Shown: positions 7,988-17,500 of the stretch, in pieces
Position numbering within the stretch: the first letter of the stretch is position 1
Layout of the letters: every line of letters starts with the position of its first letter
DNA from: Candidatus Leptovillus affinis
GTDB taxonomy: Bacteria > Chloroflexota > Anaerolineae > Promineifilales > Promineifilaceae
Reading direction: 5' to 3'
Assembly: GCA_016705235.1 (NCBI GenBank)
Contig: JADIYP010000005.1
Span: 62,001 to 126,000 of the forward strand
Length of the DNA: 64,000 bases
Notes under the pieces: model-generated
Databases searched by the model: none
The model's input: the letters and a program-made list of their open reading frames with translations, nothing else
Told to the model about the DNA's origin: nothing
Made by a program: the position numbers and the translations under genes

Positions 7988-8610
7988 TAGCCGCGGTTTC
8001 TAACCGCGCTCCGGAAACGCGGTTAGCCAGGGGCTAAAGCCCCCGGCTATAAAACGACGCCCCGTGAACGGGGCTAAAGAGGAAAAAGCCGGGTTTACCC
8101 GGCGTCGTTTTGCTGCCGGGGCGTTTACGCCCCGGCATACCAACCGTAGCTCAACACGTAGCCGCGGTTTCTAACCGCGCTCCGGAAACGCGGTTAAAAA
8201 CCGCGGCTACAATTAAAAAACAGACCCCTTGGCGGCTGTCTGCGCCAGGGGCTAAAGCCCCCGGCTATAAAACGACGCCCCGTGAACGGGGCTAAAGAGG
8301 AAAAAGCCGGGTTTACCCGGCGTCGTTTTGCTGCCGGGGCGTTTACGCCCCGGCATACCAACCTTAGCTCAACACGTAGCCGCGGTTTCTAACCGCGCTC
8401 CGGAAACGCGGTTAAAAACCGCGGCTACAATTAAAAACAGACCCCTGGCGGCGTCTGCGCCAGGGCTAAAGCCCCGGCAAAGCCCCTGAAGGGCTAAAGA
8501 GGAAAGGGGGGGGGGGGCGGGGCGTTTACGCCCGGCACCCCAGCTCAACACGTAGCCGCGGTTTCTAACCGCGCTCCGGAAACGCGGTTAAAAACCGCGG
8601 CTACAATTAA
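7988..8610. repeat. Tandem array of compound palindromic units
   Basis: Four units start with GTAGCCGCGGTTTCTAACCG at 7988, 8158, 8376 and 8552 (spacing 170, 218 and 176). Each full unit strings together several hairpins: an AACCGCG/CGCGGTT pair, GGGGCTAAAGCCCC, an ACGACGCC...GGCGTCGT pair, and GCCGGGGCGTTTACGCCCC. The third unit is decayed and contains a run of 12 G at 8506-8517. No open reading frame here looks protein-coding. With the following tandem repeat it fills the gap between the S41 gene and the gene at 8907. Confidence 0.85.
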
Positions 8611-8613
8611 AAA

Positions 8614-8790
8614 ACCACCCCCTCGGTTATCACCGAGCCATTATTTTTTCCGCCAACCACCCCTCGGTTATCACCGAGGCCATAATTTTTTCCGCCAACC
8701 CCCCCCTCGGCTATCACCAAGGCCATTTTTTTCCACCAACCCCCCCTCGGTTATCACCGAGGCCATTAATTTTCCACCAACCGCCCCCCC
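8614..8790. repeat. Four tandem ~43-bp units with CCTCGGTTATCACCGAGG
   Basis: Four imperfect copies of a ~43-bp unit each contain the palindrome CCTCGGTTATCACCGAGG followed by an A/T-rich stretch and CCGCCAACC or CCACCAACC. The units begin near 8614, 8657, 8697 and 8741 and end about 115 bases before the next gene. Hairpin plus T-run in every unit makes the array look like stacked terminators. Confidence 0.8.
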
Positions 8791-8906
8791 TTATCGGCAG
8801 AAGAACCCCTCATTTTCTCGATAATTTACCGGAATATGACTATACTTTTACCAGTCGTAATTACTTTCCTGACCACTGCGGTCGCCAAAATAACAAGGAG
8901 AACCTT

Positions 8907-9629
8907 ATGCCAATGTATCGTGCCCCTGACAGTGATGCCAGTCGTTTAGCTTTTATGGGTAAAGCCATCGAGACGGCCGTCCTCGACAGCGCCAACGGCC
9001 GTGCCTACATCGACGCCCCCTTGCTGCAAGACCTGACCGACCAGTACGCAGCCTACAACGCCGCCTATGAAAAAACGCAGGCGGCGCTGGGCAGCCGCGT
9101 CAGCGAAACGGCCGAAAGCAGCCAGGCGCTGGACCGGTTGAAGATGTATGTCAGCCACCTTTGGACGAGTATCAGCAACCGCGCCCAGCGGTTAGGACTA
9201 TCTGCCGGGGTTCTAAATTATTACCAACTGACCAGCGACGGGACGCGGCCTGCGCCGAACGGCCGTGATGAATGGCTGCAACTGGCCGGCCGGATCGTCA
9301 GCGGGGACGCCGAAGCGGTGGCTGCCGGTTTTGCGCCGGTGGCGGAGCCAACGGCCGTGGAATTGCAAGCAGTGCTGGCAACGGCCGTGGCCGAGGCCAA
9401 CGACGTGGTGAGTGCCGACCGCGCCTACGATGTGGCTCAGGCGGAACTGGCCGCCTTCCGGCCCCAGGCGGATGAATTGATCCAGGAGGTGCGGGACGTG
9501 GTGCTGTTTGGCACGCGGCGCATGGACGCGCCCAGCCAGCGGCGCATCCTGCGCAGCTATGGCGCGCAGTTCCGCTACCTGCCGGATGAGCCGGTGGATG
9601 AGGGTGATATGGAGCCGGTGGTGGAGTAA
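8907..9629 (+). CDS. Alpha-helical protein of unknown function
   Basis: A 240-residue soluble, acidic, Ala-rich protein with no signal peptide or membrane segment. The residue pattern predicts mostly helices, with long heptad-like stretches around 45-110 and 155-200. An AAGGAG site precedes the ATG at good spacing. I do not recognise the family. It stands alone between a repeat array upstream and a triple 60-bp repeat downstream. Its reading frame contains several ACGGCCGT octamers, like resident genes. Confidence 0.75.
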   Translation: MPMYRAPDSDASRLAFMGKAIETAVLDSANGRAYIDAPLLQDLTDQYAAYNAAYEKTQAALGSRVSETAESSQALDRLKMYVSHLWTSISNRAQRLGLSAGVLNYYQLTSDGTRPAPNGRDEWLQLAGRIVSGDAEAVAAGFAPVAEPTAVELQAVLATAVAEANDVVSADRAYDVAQAELAAFRPQADELIQEVRDVVLFGTRRMDAPSQRRILRSYGAQFRYLPDEPVDEGDMEPVVE

Positions 9630-9643
9630 GGTCATATACGACA

Positions 9644-9840
9644 AGACCCCAAGGGTTTGGCGTTGGGAATTTGGGTTAGTGAGGTGAAAAACCCTTGGGG
9701 TCTGGGAGAGGAGACCCCAAGGGTTTGGCGTTGGGAATTTGGGTTAGTGGGGCGTTAAACCCTTGGGGTCTGGGGAGAGGAGACCCCAAGGGTTTGGCGT
9801 TGGGAATTTGGGTTATTGGGGTGTTAAACCCTTGGGGTCT
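9644..9840. repeat. Three tandem copies of the 60-bp AGACCCCAAGGGTTT hairpin element
   Basis: Copies at 9644-9703, 9712-9771 and 9781-9840 are each exactly 60 bp, with 15-bp inverted arms (AGACCCCAAGGGTTT and AAACCCTTGGGGTCT) and a nearly constant 30-bp centre. They lie between convergent genes; the third copy supplies the last codons and stop of the minus-strand small gene at 9813. Confidence 0.9.
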
Positions 9841-10052
9841 GGTTCAGGTCCGGCGGCAGTAGGCTGATTGTTCTCCGGGTCTGTTTCATGCTCCAGGTAC
9901 AGGAACAAATCGGCGAGGGACGCGAACCCGCGCCGTTCCCCATTCGCTGGAAATTCTAAGGAGGCGCGCCAGACGCGCCGGCCGCCATCATCCGTTTCCC
10001 ATAAGCGCAGCAGGTAAGAGAGATACCGCGGCTTTTTCTTGTTCCGGCTCAT
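9813..10052 (-). CDS. Small RLWE/GERRGF protein, copy 1
   Basis: A 79-residue protein starting at the ATG at 10052 behind GGAGGAG. Its core YLLRLWE, then WRASLEFPANGERRGFASL and a hydrophobic LFLYLE segment, aligns with the protein encoded at 33641-33865. The last residues (DPKGLTPQ) and the stop codon come from a 60-bp repeat element. It is the most distal gene of the minus-strand run begun by the beta-helix protein. The function is unknown. From memory, proteins of this type are frequent in Chloroflexota. Confidence 0.75.
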   Translation of the reverse strand: MSRNKKKPRYLSYLLRLWETDDGGRRVWRASLEFPANGERRGFASLADLFLYLEHETDPENNQPTAAGPEPDPKGLTPQ

Positions 10053-10080
10053 ATTCTCCTCCACCCCTTGATCAGAAAAA

Positions 10081-10115
10081 CTGGAGATTGAAACCGAAAA
10101 GGCCCCAATCTCCAG
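10081..10115. repeat. Hairpin CTGGAGATTG...CAATCTCCAG
   Basis: Ten-base arms at 10081-10090 and 10106-10115 lie between the propeller lipoprotein gene and the small protein gene, both on the minus strand. The spacer between these genes is only about 80 bp, so the hairpin may set the relative level of the downstream gene. Confidence 0.6.
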
Positions 10116-10131
10116 TCGCCAAACCTGTCGC

Positions 10132-12627
10132 TTAGGGGACGATGTGCAGCAAACCGCCGCCGCCGATCCATAACGCCCCAAAGGGGTCTACTTTCAGGGA
10201 GGCAATGGTGTTGGTGAGCAGGCCATCGGCAATGGTCATTCGTATCCAATCGCGCCCATCGTCAGAATAAAACAACCCGTTGGCCGTGCCGGCCCAGATA
10301 CGGCCGTTCGGCGCAACCGCCAGCGTCGTCAACCAATCCATATACTTTTCTTGCTGGAAATTGATCAGCACCTCAGGCTGCACGCCATCGTAGCGCACAA
10401 TGCTCAAATTCGCGCCAATCAGCAGATTCCCGGCGGCGTCCAGGGCCAGCGCCCGCACATAAGGATGCGGCAGGCTGTTTTTGTCCAACACCAGCGTCGC
10501 CTGGCCATCGGCATACCGGGCCACGCCGCTGTCCAGCGCTATCCACATACTCTCGCCATCGGCCAGCAGGGCCATGACTTCGTTGCTGGGCAGCCCTTCG
10601 GCGGTGGTGAGCTGCATGGCGGTGGAGCCGTCGGCGTTCAAAACGATGATGCCCTTGCCTTTTTTGCCGAACCAGGCGCGGTTTTGGGCATCGACGGCCA
10701 CGCTGTCGTAAGAGTAGATCGTGTCGAACGACTGCCACGCGCCATTCTGGTAGCGGCTGGCGTTGCCGTTGGTCATGGCGATCCACGCCGTGCCATCCGG
10801 CGCGAAGGCGATGTCTTGCCCCCAATTGCCGCCGATTCCGGGAGTAAGCGCTTTGGTGTAAGTGGTCCAGAGCATGTCGGGGAAGGCAGGGTCCAGGGTC
10901 TGGATTCCGGCCGGCGTGCCCAGCCACAAGAGGCCGTCCGGGGCGATGGCCAGGGCGTCCACGCTGTTGCTCAGGAGCATGTCAGTTTCATTGATGAAGG
11001 GCACGGCCGTTGCCGCCGCCTCATCAAACAAATAAACCCCCTTGTTTGTGCCATACACCGGCCGCCCCTGCTCATCGAGCGTGAGGGCCAAAATGGCCTC
11101 ATTGTCCGGGGTGGGGAATTCAACCGCGCACGCCTCGGCGCGCGGATCGAAGTGGCACAACTTGCCGCCGCCCATGGCGGCCTGCGCCAGCCACAACGTG
11201 CCATCGGCGGCCAGTTCCATCTCGTTGATGTCTGCCAGCACGTCATAGAAGGTCCATTGCCCGCCGCTGTAACGCATCAACCCGGTAGAGCCGCCGACCC
11301 ACAGCGTGCCGTCTGGGGCAAAGGCCAGCGAATAGGCGCGTTCATCGGGCATGCCAGAGGCGACGTTGTGGATGGTTATCTGGCCATTGCTGATTTGCGC
11401 CAGCCCGTTGTACCCGGAGGCTACCCAGATGTCGCTGCCGTTAACGGCCGTGTCAGACACCTGATTCCAGGAGAGGCCGTTGTCTTTGGTGTAGCGGACA
11501 AAATCGCCGGTGGTTAAATCCAGCACGCCCAGCCCGCTGTAGCCAATGAGCAGCCGCCCATTGGCCTGATCACAAAACAACCGGTCGATCTGGCTGGTGG
11601 CGATGAGGCTGTCGGCCGGCGTTGCCAGCGGCGTTTCCCATTCGCCATTGTACGGGTCGAACTGGCTCAAGCCGGCCATCGTGCCGACGAGGACACGCGG
11701 CTCGCCGTTGGCTAATTTACAGGTGGTGATGGCGTAAGCGTTGATATGGCTCATGCCTTGCAGCGGCGTGGCGGCGTCGAATCGGGGCGTGTAGGGATCG
11801 GAGTCGCCATCCAGCAGCCCCTGCCCGGTGGTCAGGTCCCAGGCGACCATGCCGCCTAAGGTGGCAGCGTAGGCCCAATCGCCCACGACAACCAGATCGC
11901 GCACGACGTTGCTGTTGACGTAGCTGTACGAACCGGGTTCCAGGCTGGAGGTGGGCGGCGGGATGATGGGGTCGAAGAAGGTAACGGCCGTTAACAGCCC
12001 CTCGAAATAAGGTTCCACTGCCACCCACTGCTCGGCCGGCGCGCCGATGAGCAGGGTGAACTGCTGCGTGGGCGTGACCATCAGCAGGGCCACGCGCCCC
12101 TGCATCGCTTTGCCATTGTTGTCGCCGGTAATGTCGGCCGCCAGGCCGTTCAGCCCGGCCAGGGTGATCGGCTCCGCCGGTCCGACGGTCATGGGCGTGC
12201 CGCTTTTGAGCAGCTCATACAGCGCTTCGTTGGTCGTTTCGGCGGTCAGGCCGCCCATCATCAGGACCATCGGCCCCACGTCGGGGTCCGCGCCGGGCGC
12301 GAGCATGTTGGTCATGCCGCTAAAGGCGGTGACTTCGTAATCGGGGATGGGCTGGTAGGTAAAGCCGCCTTCTTCGTTGCGCGCGGGTTCGCCCAGCGGC
12401 AGGGAAACGGCCGTTGGCGCGGCTGTGGTGGGTTGGGGAACGGCCGTTGCTGCCGGCGCTTTGGTGGGGTCGGCCGCTGTGTTTGCCGGGATGCTGGTGG
12501 CTAAGACTGTGGTGGGTTGGGGAACGGCCGTTGCCTCCGCGGTCGGCTCCTCCTTGCCGCCGCACCCCATCAGCCACACCAAACTTATGAGAAGAAAAAT
12601 AAATCCAATTCGTCTAAAAGCGAACAT
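10132..12627 (-). CDS. Secreted beta-propeller lipoprotein
   Basis: About 831 residues. A lipobox (VWLMGCGGK) ends a short signal peptide and is followed by a Thr/Pro/Ala linker to about residue 80. A beta-rich domain comes next, and then many repeats of the two-component-regulator propeller type, seen as DGTLWVGGSTGLMRY, SDIWVASGYNGLAQIS and GLLWLGTPAGIQTL. No kinase or DNA-binding part is present, so it is not a sensor kinase; it is probably an anchored surface protein that binds a ligand or partner. The start at 12627 is preferred because GGAG lies 7 bases upstream; the frame is open to 12678. Confidence 0.82.
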   Translation of the reverse strand: MFAFRRIGFIFLLISLVWLMGCGGKEEPTAEATAVPQPTTVLATSIPANTAADPTKAPAATAVPQPTTAAPTAVSLPLGEPARNEEGGFTYQPIPDYEVTAFSGMTNMLAPGADPDVGPMVLMMGGLTAETTNEALYELLKSGTPMTVGPAEPITLAGLNGLAADITGDNNGKAMQGRVALLMVTPTQQFTLLIGAPAEQWVAVEPYFEGLLTAVTFFDPIIPPPTSSLEPGSYSYVNSNVVRDLVVVGDWAYAATLGGMVAWDLTTGQGLLDGDSDPYTPRFDAATPLQGMSHINAYAITTCKLANGEPRVLVGTMAGLSQFDPYNGEWETPLATPADSLIATSQIDRLFCDQANGRLLIGYSGLGVLDLTTGDFVRYTKDNGLSWNQVSDTAVNGSDIWVASGYNGLAQISNGQITIHNVASGMPDERAYSLAFAPDGTLWVGGSTGLMRYSGGQWTFYDVLADINEMELAADGTLWLAQAAMGGGKLCHFDPRAEACAVEFPTPDNEAILALTLDEQGRPVYGTNKGVYLFDEAAATAVPFINETDMLLSNSVDALAIAPDGLLWLGTPAGIQTLDPAFPDMLWTTYTKALTPGIGGNWGQDIAFAPDGTAWIAMTNGNASRYQNGAWQSFDTIYSYDSVAVDAQNRAWFGKKGKGIIVLNADGSTAMQLTTAEGLPSNEVMALLADGESMWIALDSGVARYADGQATLVLDKNSLPHPYVRALALDAAGNLLIGANLSIVRYDGVQPEVLINFQQEKYMDWLTTLAVAPNGRIWAGTANGLFYSDDGRDWIRMTIADGLLTNTIASLKVDPFGALWIGGGGLLHIVP

Positions 12628-12648
12628 GTTTGGCTCCATTTTGTGTGG

Positions 12649-12681
12649 AGATTGGTCCAATCTGGGAGATTGGACCAATCT
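12649..12681. repeat. Nested palindrome upstream of the propeller gene
   Basis: AGATTGGTCCAATCT (12649-12663) and AGATTGGACCAATCT (12667-12681) form a perfect inverted repeat separated by GGG, about 20 bases before the start codon. Same family as 3029-3061 and 7851-7883. Confidence 0.75.
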
Positions 12682-12750
12682 GCAAACCCCAACGAGAATG
12701 TTTAGGAAAACCCGACAGATCTGCGGTGATTTGTCTGGTTTGGTGGTCGA

Positions 12751-14355
12751 TTACCTGGGCAGCGTGGGCAAGAACACTTCGTAAGCCGCCCGGTACAAAA
12801 CCGACAGCCCCGTCGTTGTGCCCAGGCTCATGCCGGTGATGGTGTTGTTTTGCGCTGTGGTGCTGGTGGTACGCAGCGCCTGACCCGTTGCCAGCGGCGC
12901 GGGCAGGGTGGCCGACCAGTTGCCGCTGGCGTTGGCCGTAACCACAGCCAGCGATTGCAGCGTCTCGGTGATGGCGTCGGTGTCGTCTAAGAATAGTTCG
13001 ACGATGCAGTTAGGACATGGGCTGGCGGCGCCGGCTGTGCCGGTAACGGCCGTGCCGTCAATGTTTGCCACGGCCGCCGGTTTAAAGTTGCGGAAGGCGT
13101 CGGGCAAACTTTTGGTGATCTGGATGGCGTCTTCTGGGCTGTTATTGCCTTCAATTTCCCCCCAGGGCGTCAACTTTTTAATCACGTTGCCGCGCATTGT
13201 ATTGGCGTCGGACGTAGAAACCACCGGCGTGTCGTTGAGCGAAATAGCCGACAGCCCCGGTTTGACAATGCGATTGGTGGTGATCTGGTTAAACTCTGTG
13301 CCGCCCTGCAGGTAGATGCCGCGCCCGCAGACCCCAATTTCCGCGTTGGCTGCATCCAGGCCAATTTTGTTGTTGCGGATGATGTGGTTGTCGCCGCTGA
13401 CGCGGATGGTGTCGGCCTGAATGGTGGGCGGTTCTACCGCAAGGCGTAATCCGGCAAAGGTGTTATTCTCGATGAGGTTGCCATTGCCACTGATGCTGAT
13501 GCCGCTGCCGCCCAACCAGTCCCACTGCAAACAGACCAGGCTGGGGTCGGTTTCTTTATCGGGCACTGTGCCGTCGGCAATGGTGCCGATAAAGTTGTTG
13601 GCGAAGGTGGTCGTGTTGCCGTTGATGGCCGCCGCCACGCCGGCCAGGCCGGTGAAAACATTGTTCTGGATGACGTTGTTGCTGATATTGGCGGCGACCG
13701 AAATGCCGGTGTTGCCGCTGCCATCATCTTCGCCGCCGCCGCGCAGCACAATATTTGTGCCGTCATCGCTGAGGCCAAACCAGTTGTTCTCGATGATGTT
13801 GCTGCTGGAATTGACATAGATGTGGGTTTTGAACATTTGGAAGCCCAGCCCGCGAATTTCGTTGGCGTTTTCGACAGCCGTGGAGCCGAGTTTTAACCCG
13901 TCGTTTTGGCCGGTTCCTGAACCGACGAGGATGATTTTGGGGCCGATGGCGCGGCCGCCGGGCTGGGTGCTGCCGTCGATGATGATGCTGCCGTTGAGGT
14001 AGCGCAAAGTAGCCAGGTCGGTAGAAATGCCAATGAACTGGATTTTCCAGATTTGCAGGGCGCTGTTGTAGCCTTCTTCGGCGGTGGCGGGGATGTTAAA
14101 GGCGATGAGGACCGGTCTTTGATTGGTGGGCAGATTGCGCGCCTGAATGACGGCGCGGCGCAGGGTGCAGGGCTGGGTGGCGCAGGTGGTGCTGTTGCTG
14201 GTATCCAGGTCTTTGCCGCTGTTGACGGTGATGGTGGTGACGGGAGTGGTGTCGGGGGCGGCCACGGCCGTTTTCGGCCACACATTAGACGAAAAAAGGG
14301 CAAAGAGTACGGCCGTACCCATCACCCCAAACAACAAGGCGCGTATCGCTTTCAT
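12751..14355 (-). CDS. Secreted parallel beta-helix protein
   Basis: About 534 residues from the ATG at 14355, which follows AAGGAG. A signal peptide covers residues 1-31 (ending near AVAAPD). A CSLREA-like segment (CATQPCTLRRAVIQAR) follows, then many short repeats of the N-x-I-x-N-N type (SNIIENNWFGL, NNVIQNNVFTG, GNLIENNTFAG, NHIIRNNKIGL) typical of right-handed beta-helix proteins of the pectate-lyase fold. No catalytic residues could be assigned. It is the first gene of a minus-strand run with the propeller lipoprotein and the small GERRGF protein, and is divergent from a SARP-type regulator. The frame is open to 14565, but the upstream extension runs into the regulator's leader. Confidence 0.82.
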   Translation of the reverse strand: MKAIRALLFGVMGTAVLFALFSSNVWPKTAVAAPDTTPVTTITVNSGKDLDTSNSTTCATQPCTLRRAVIQARNLPTNQRPVLIAFNIPATAEEGYNSALQIWKIQFIGISTDLATLRYLNGSIIIDGSTQPGGRAIGPKIILVGSGTGQNDGLKLGSTAVENANEIRGLGFQMFKTHIYVNSSSNIIENNWFGLSDDGTNIVLRGGGEDDGSGNTGISVAANISNNVIQNNVFTGLAGVAAAINGNTTTFANNFIGTIADGTVPDKETDPSLVCLQWDWLGGSGISISGNGNLIENNTFAGLRLAVEPPTIQADTIRVSGDNHIIRNNKIGLDAANAEIGVCGRGIYLQGGTEFNQITTNRIVKPGLSAISLNDTPVVSTSDANTMRGNVIKKLTPWGEIEGNNSPEDAIQITKSLPDAFRNFKPAAVANIDGTAVTGTAGAASPCPNCIVELFLDDTDAITETLQSLAVVTANASGNWSATLPAPLATGQALRTTSTTAQNNTITGMSLGTTTGLSVLYRAAYEVFLPTLPR

Positions 14356-14498
14356 AAAAATCTCCTTTTTGGGTTGTTGGCGGACGGTTGGCACACGTTG
14401 GGCGGCTCCCACCTGTGCAAAACGCCAATTGTTTTGATCTGACAGGGTTTCTAAGACCCGGCAGATATGCATAACGACTTTTGCAGTGTAGCTGCGCG

Positions 14499-14517
14499 TC
14501 GTCAAAAAATCGTCAAA
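14499..14517 (+). promoter_or_regulatory. 11-bp-spaced direct repeat TCGTCAAA, candidate SARP operator
   Basis: TCGTCAAA occurs at 14499-14506 and again at 14510-14517, exactly 11 bases apart, 30-48 bases before the likely start of the SARP-type regulator and in the spacer shared with the divergent beta-helix gene. SARP proteins are known to bind short direct repeats with 11-bp periodicity. Assignment to this regulator is inferred from position. Confidence 0.5.
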
Positions 14518-14546
14518 GAAAACGGCGGATCGCTTTGTGGTTCGCC

Positions 14547-17500
14547 ATGAAACCGGTAAAATCACTCAAGTGTATCGGTTGTGGTAAGGTGTTACAGATA
14601 GTGATAGGTGTCAAAGCTCCGCTCAGAATCACGTTATTTGCCTCGTTCCAGGTTGCTCTAAACGGCCGTTCCATCACCGATTTTGCCACCGACAAAGCCC
14701 GCGCCCTGTTGGCCTATCTGGCCGTCGAGCGCCAGCGCCCGCACCGCCGCGAAAGCCTGGCCGCCCTCCTTTGGCCCGACCAGCCCGACGCCCGCGCCCG
14801 GCAAAACTTGCGCCAGGCGCTCTCCAATTTGCGCCAGGCCCTGGGCGATGCCGACGACACGCCAATTCCCTTCTTGTTGATCGACCGCCACGAAGTCCAA
14901 TTGAATCCCCAGGCCGAAGTCTGGTTGGACGTGGCCGAGTTTACCGCTCTGGTCAGCGCCTGTGATCATCATCGACACCGCCAGATTGGCGAGTGCCTGC
15001 CCTGCTTGCGACGGCAGGAAGCGCTGCTGGCGCTGTACCCCGGCGATTTTTTGGCCGGTTTTTCACTCAACGACAGCGCTGTCTTTGAGGAATGGGCGTT
15101 GTTGAAACGCGAATGGCTGCACTGCCAGGCGGTGGAAGCGCTGGCTCAATTGGCCGATTATTACGAGCGACGCGGCGATGTGGTCGCGGCCCGCCGTTAT
15201 GCGCAGCAGCAGGTGCGGTTGGAACCGTGGCGCGAAGAAGCGCACCGCCAGTTGATGCGCTTGTTGGCGGCCGATGGCCAGCGAAGCGCGGCCCTGGCGC
15301 AGTTTGAAACCTGCCGCCGGGCATTGGCGCGGGAGTTGGGCGTTGGGCCGACGGCCGAAACCATCAGCCTGTATACGGCCGTTCGTGAAGGCGGTGTGTT
15401 GGCGGTGGCGGCCAACCATACGGCCGTTGCCGGATTGCCCCAACCGCCGGCGCCGTTTGTAGGGCGGGTGGCCGAAAGCGCGGAGTTGGCGGAATGGTTG
15501 GCAGACCCGGACGGCCGTCTTATTACCCTGGTAGGACCCGGTGGCATTGGCAAAACCCGGTTGGCCATGCACGCCGCCGAAGCGCAGGTAGGGCTGTATC
15601 CAGATGGCGTGTATTGGGTCGGGTTGGCGGCCGTCCACGCCGCCGCGTTGATCGTTCCGACCATCGCCCAGGCTGTGGGGCTGACGTTGTATGGCAAGGA
15701 GCCGCCGGAAACCCGGCTGCTGGCTTTTTTACGTGAAAAACGAGCTTTGTTGGCGCTGGACAATGTAGAACATTTGCCGGAGACGGCGGGAGTGATTGCC
15801 GCCGTGCTGCAGCAGGCGCCGCGAGTGACGCTGTTGGTGACTTCACGCGAGCGGCTGGCTTTGCGGGAAGAGTGGTTGTTTGCGGTGGAAGGGCTGGCGT
15901 TTGCGGACACAGCCGCTGCCGCCAGCGTCGCTCCGCCTGAAGCGGCGCAGTTGTTTGTCCAAAGTGTGCGGCGCGCAGACCGCAAGTTTGCGCCCACGCC
16001 GGCCGACCTGACGGCCGTGGCCGATATTTGCCGCCTGGTAGAAGGGATGCCGCTGGCCCTAGAGTTGGCGGCGGCCTGGGTGCCTGATCTTAGCTGCGCC
16101 GACATTGCCCGCGGGTTGGCGGCTGACAGTGAGCTGTTGACCGCTTCGTGGCAGAATGGGCCGGAACGGCAGCGCAGCGTGCAGGCGACGTTTGAGCATT
16201 CGTGGGCGCTGCTGTCGGAGGCGGAGCGTTTGTTTTTTGCGCGGCTGGCTGTTTTTCGCGGCGGGTTTGCCGGGCAGGCGGCGGCGCAGGTGGCCGGGGT
16301 GGCGGCGACGGCGCTGGCGCAGTTGGCGGCTAAATCGTTGGTGCGGCGGGTGGGCGACGGCCGTTACCAACTCCACGAACTCCTGCGCCAGTTTGGGGCC
16401 ATCAAACTCGCCGCCTTTGAGGGAGAAGCAGAGACGGTGGCTGCGCGGCACGCGGCCCATTACCTCGAATTTTTGGCCGGGCAGGAAGCTGCGCTGAAAG
16501 GCGCGGGCCAGGAAGAGGCGCTGGCCCAAATCTACCGCGACATTGCCAATGTGCGTCAGGCGTGGGATTGGGCGGTGGATGAGACGGCCGTACATAATCT
16601 GGCGGCGGCTAATTTATTGCATATCGCTCTGGAAGCGCTTTTCCTATTTTATGCGCTGCGCAGTTGGTACCAGGAAGGGGCGGGGGTGTTTGCGCGGGCG
16701 GAAACGGCCGTGTCCCCAGCCATTCCCAACTACTTGCTGCTGCGTGGCGAGCTGTTGGCGCGGCAGGGGCGCTGCCTGGAATTTACCGCGCCGCCCGAAG
16801 AGGCCATTGCTTTGTACGAAGCGAGTTTGGCCTGTTTCCGCGCGGCGGGGGCAGAGCAGGCGGCAGCTTTGCCGCTGTATGGCCTGGGGTATATGGCCCA
16901 TATTCGGGGAGATTATGAGGCTTCGCGGCGTTATTTTGTGGCCAGCCTGGCGCAGTATCAGGCGACCGGTAATCGGTGGGGCATGGCCAATGTACACAGC
17001 AGCTTGTGCCTGACATTACGCCGTCAGGGCGCGTTTGCGGATGCGAGCCGGGAAGGGCGTGAAAGCTTGCTCATTCGCCGTGACATTGGGGATTGGCGGG
17101 GGATCGCTTCGTCGCAGAACAATTTGGGGCTGATTTATTGCGCCTTGGGGGAGTATGCGGCGGCTGAGGCGGCGCTGCAAGAATCCATTACCATTTGTCG
17201 GGAAATTGGGCATACGGTCGGCGTGGCCAATGCCCTGACCAGCCTGTGCCATGTGTTTGTGGATGCCAAAGCGTATGCTCGCGCGGCGGAAATGCAGCGT
17301 GAAGCGCAAGATTTGTACCGGGAAGTGGGGGATTTGTGGGGCGTGGCGATTGCTTACAACAATTTAGGCCAGATTGCGCTGGAAGACGGCCGTCCCATGC
17401 AGGCGCAGTCGCTTTTGCTGGAAGCGGCGCACATTTACCGGGGTCTGGGCATACAATCTAGCCTGGCGCATACGTTGAGCAACCTGGGCAAGACCAGCTA

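Noticed and set aside
8110..8551. Open frames of about 60 codons on both strands in the palindromic array
   Set aside because: They are by-products of repeated GC-rich hairpins; no ribosome-binding sites and no protein-like composition.
7988..8790. Possible CRISPR array
   Set aside because: The repeats are long, compound and palindromic, unit length varies, and there are no short unique spacers or cas genes.
9644..9840. Possible small CRISPR-like array of three repeats
   Set aside because: The spacing sequences are only 8-9 bp and the 60-bp units are inverted repeats with a near-constant centre.
10132..12627. Sensor kinase with two-component propeller domain
   Set aside because: Only the propeller repeats are present; there is no transmembrane Y_Y_Y/histidine-kinase part, so it is a secreted lipoprotein.
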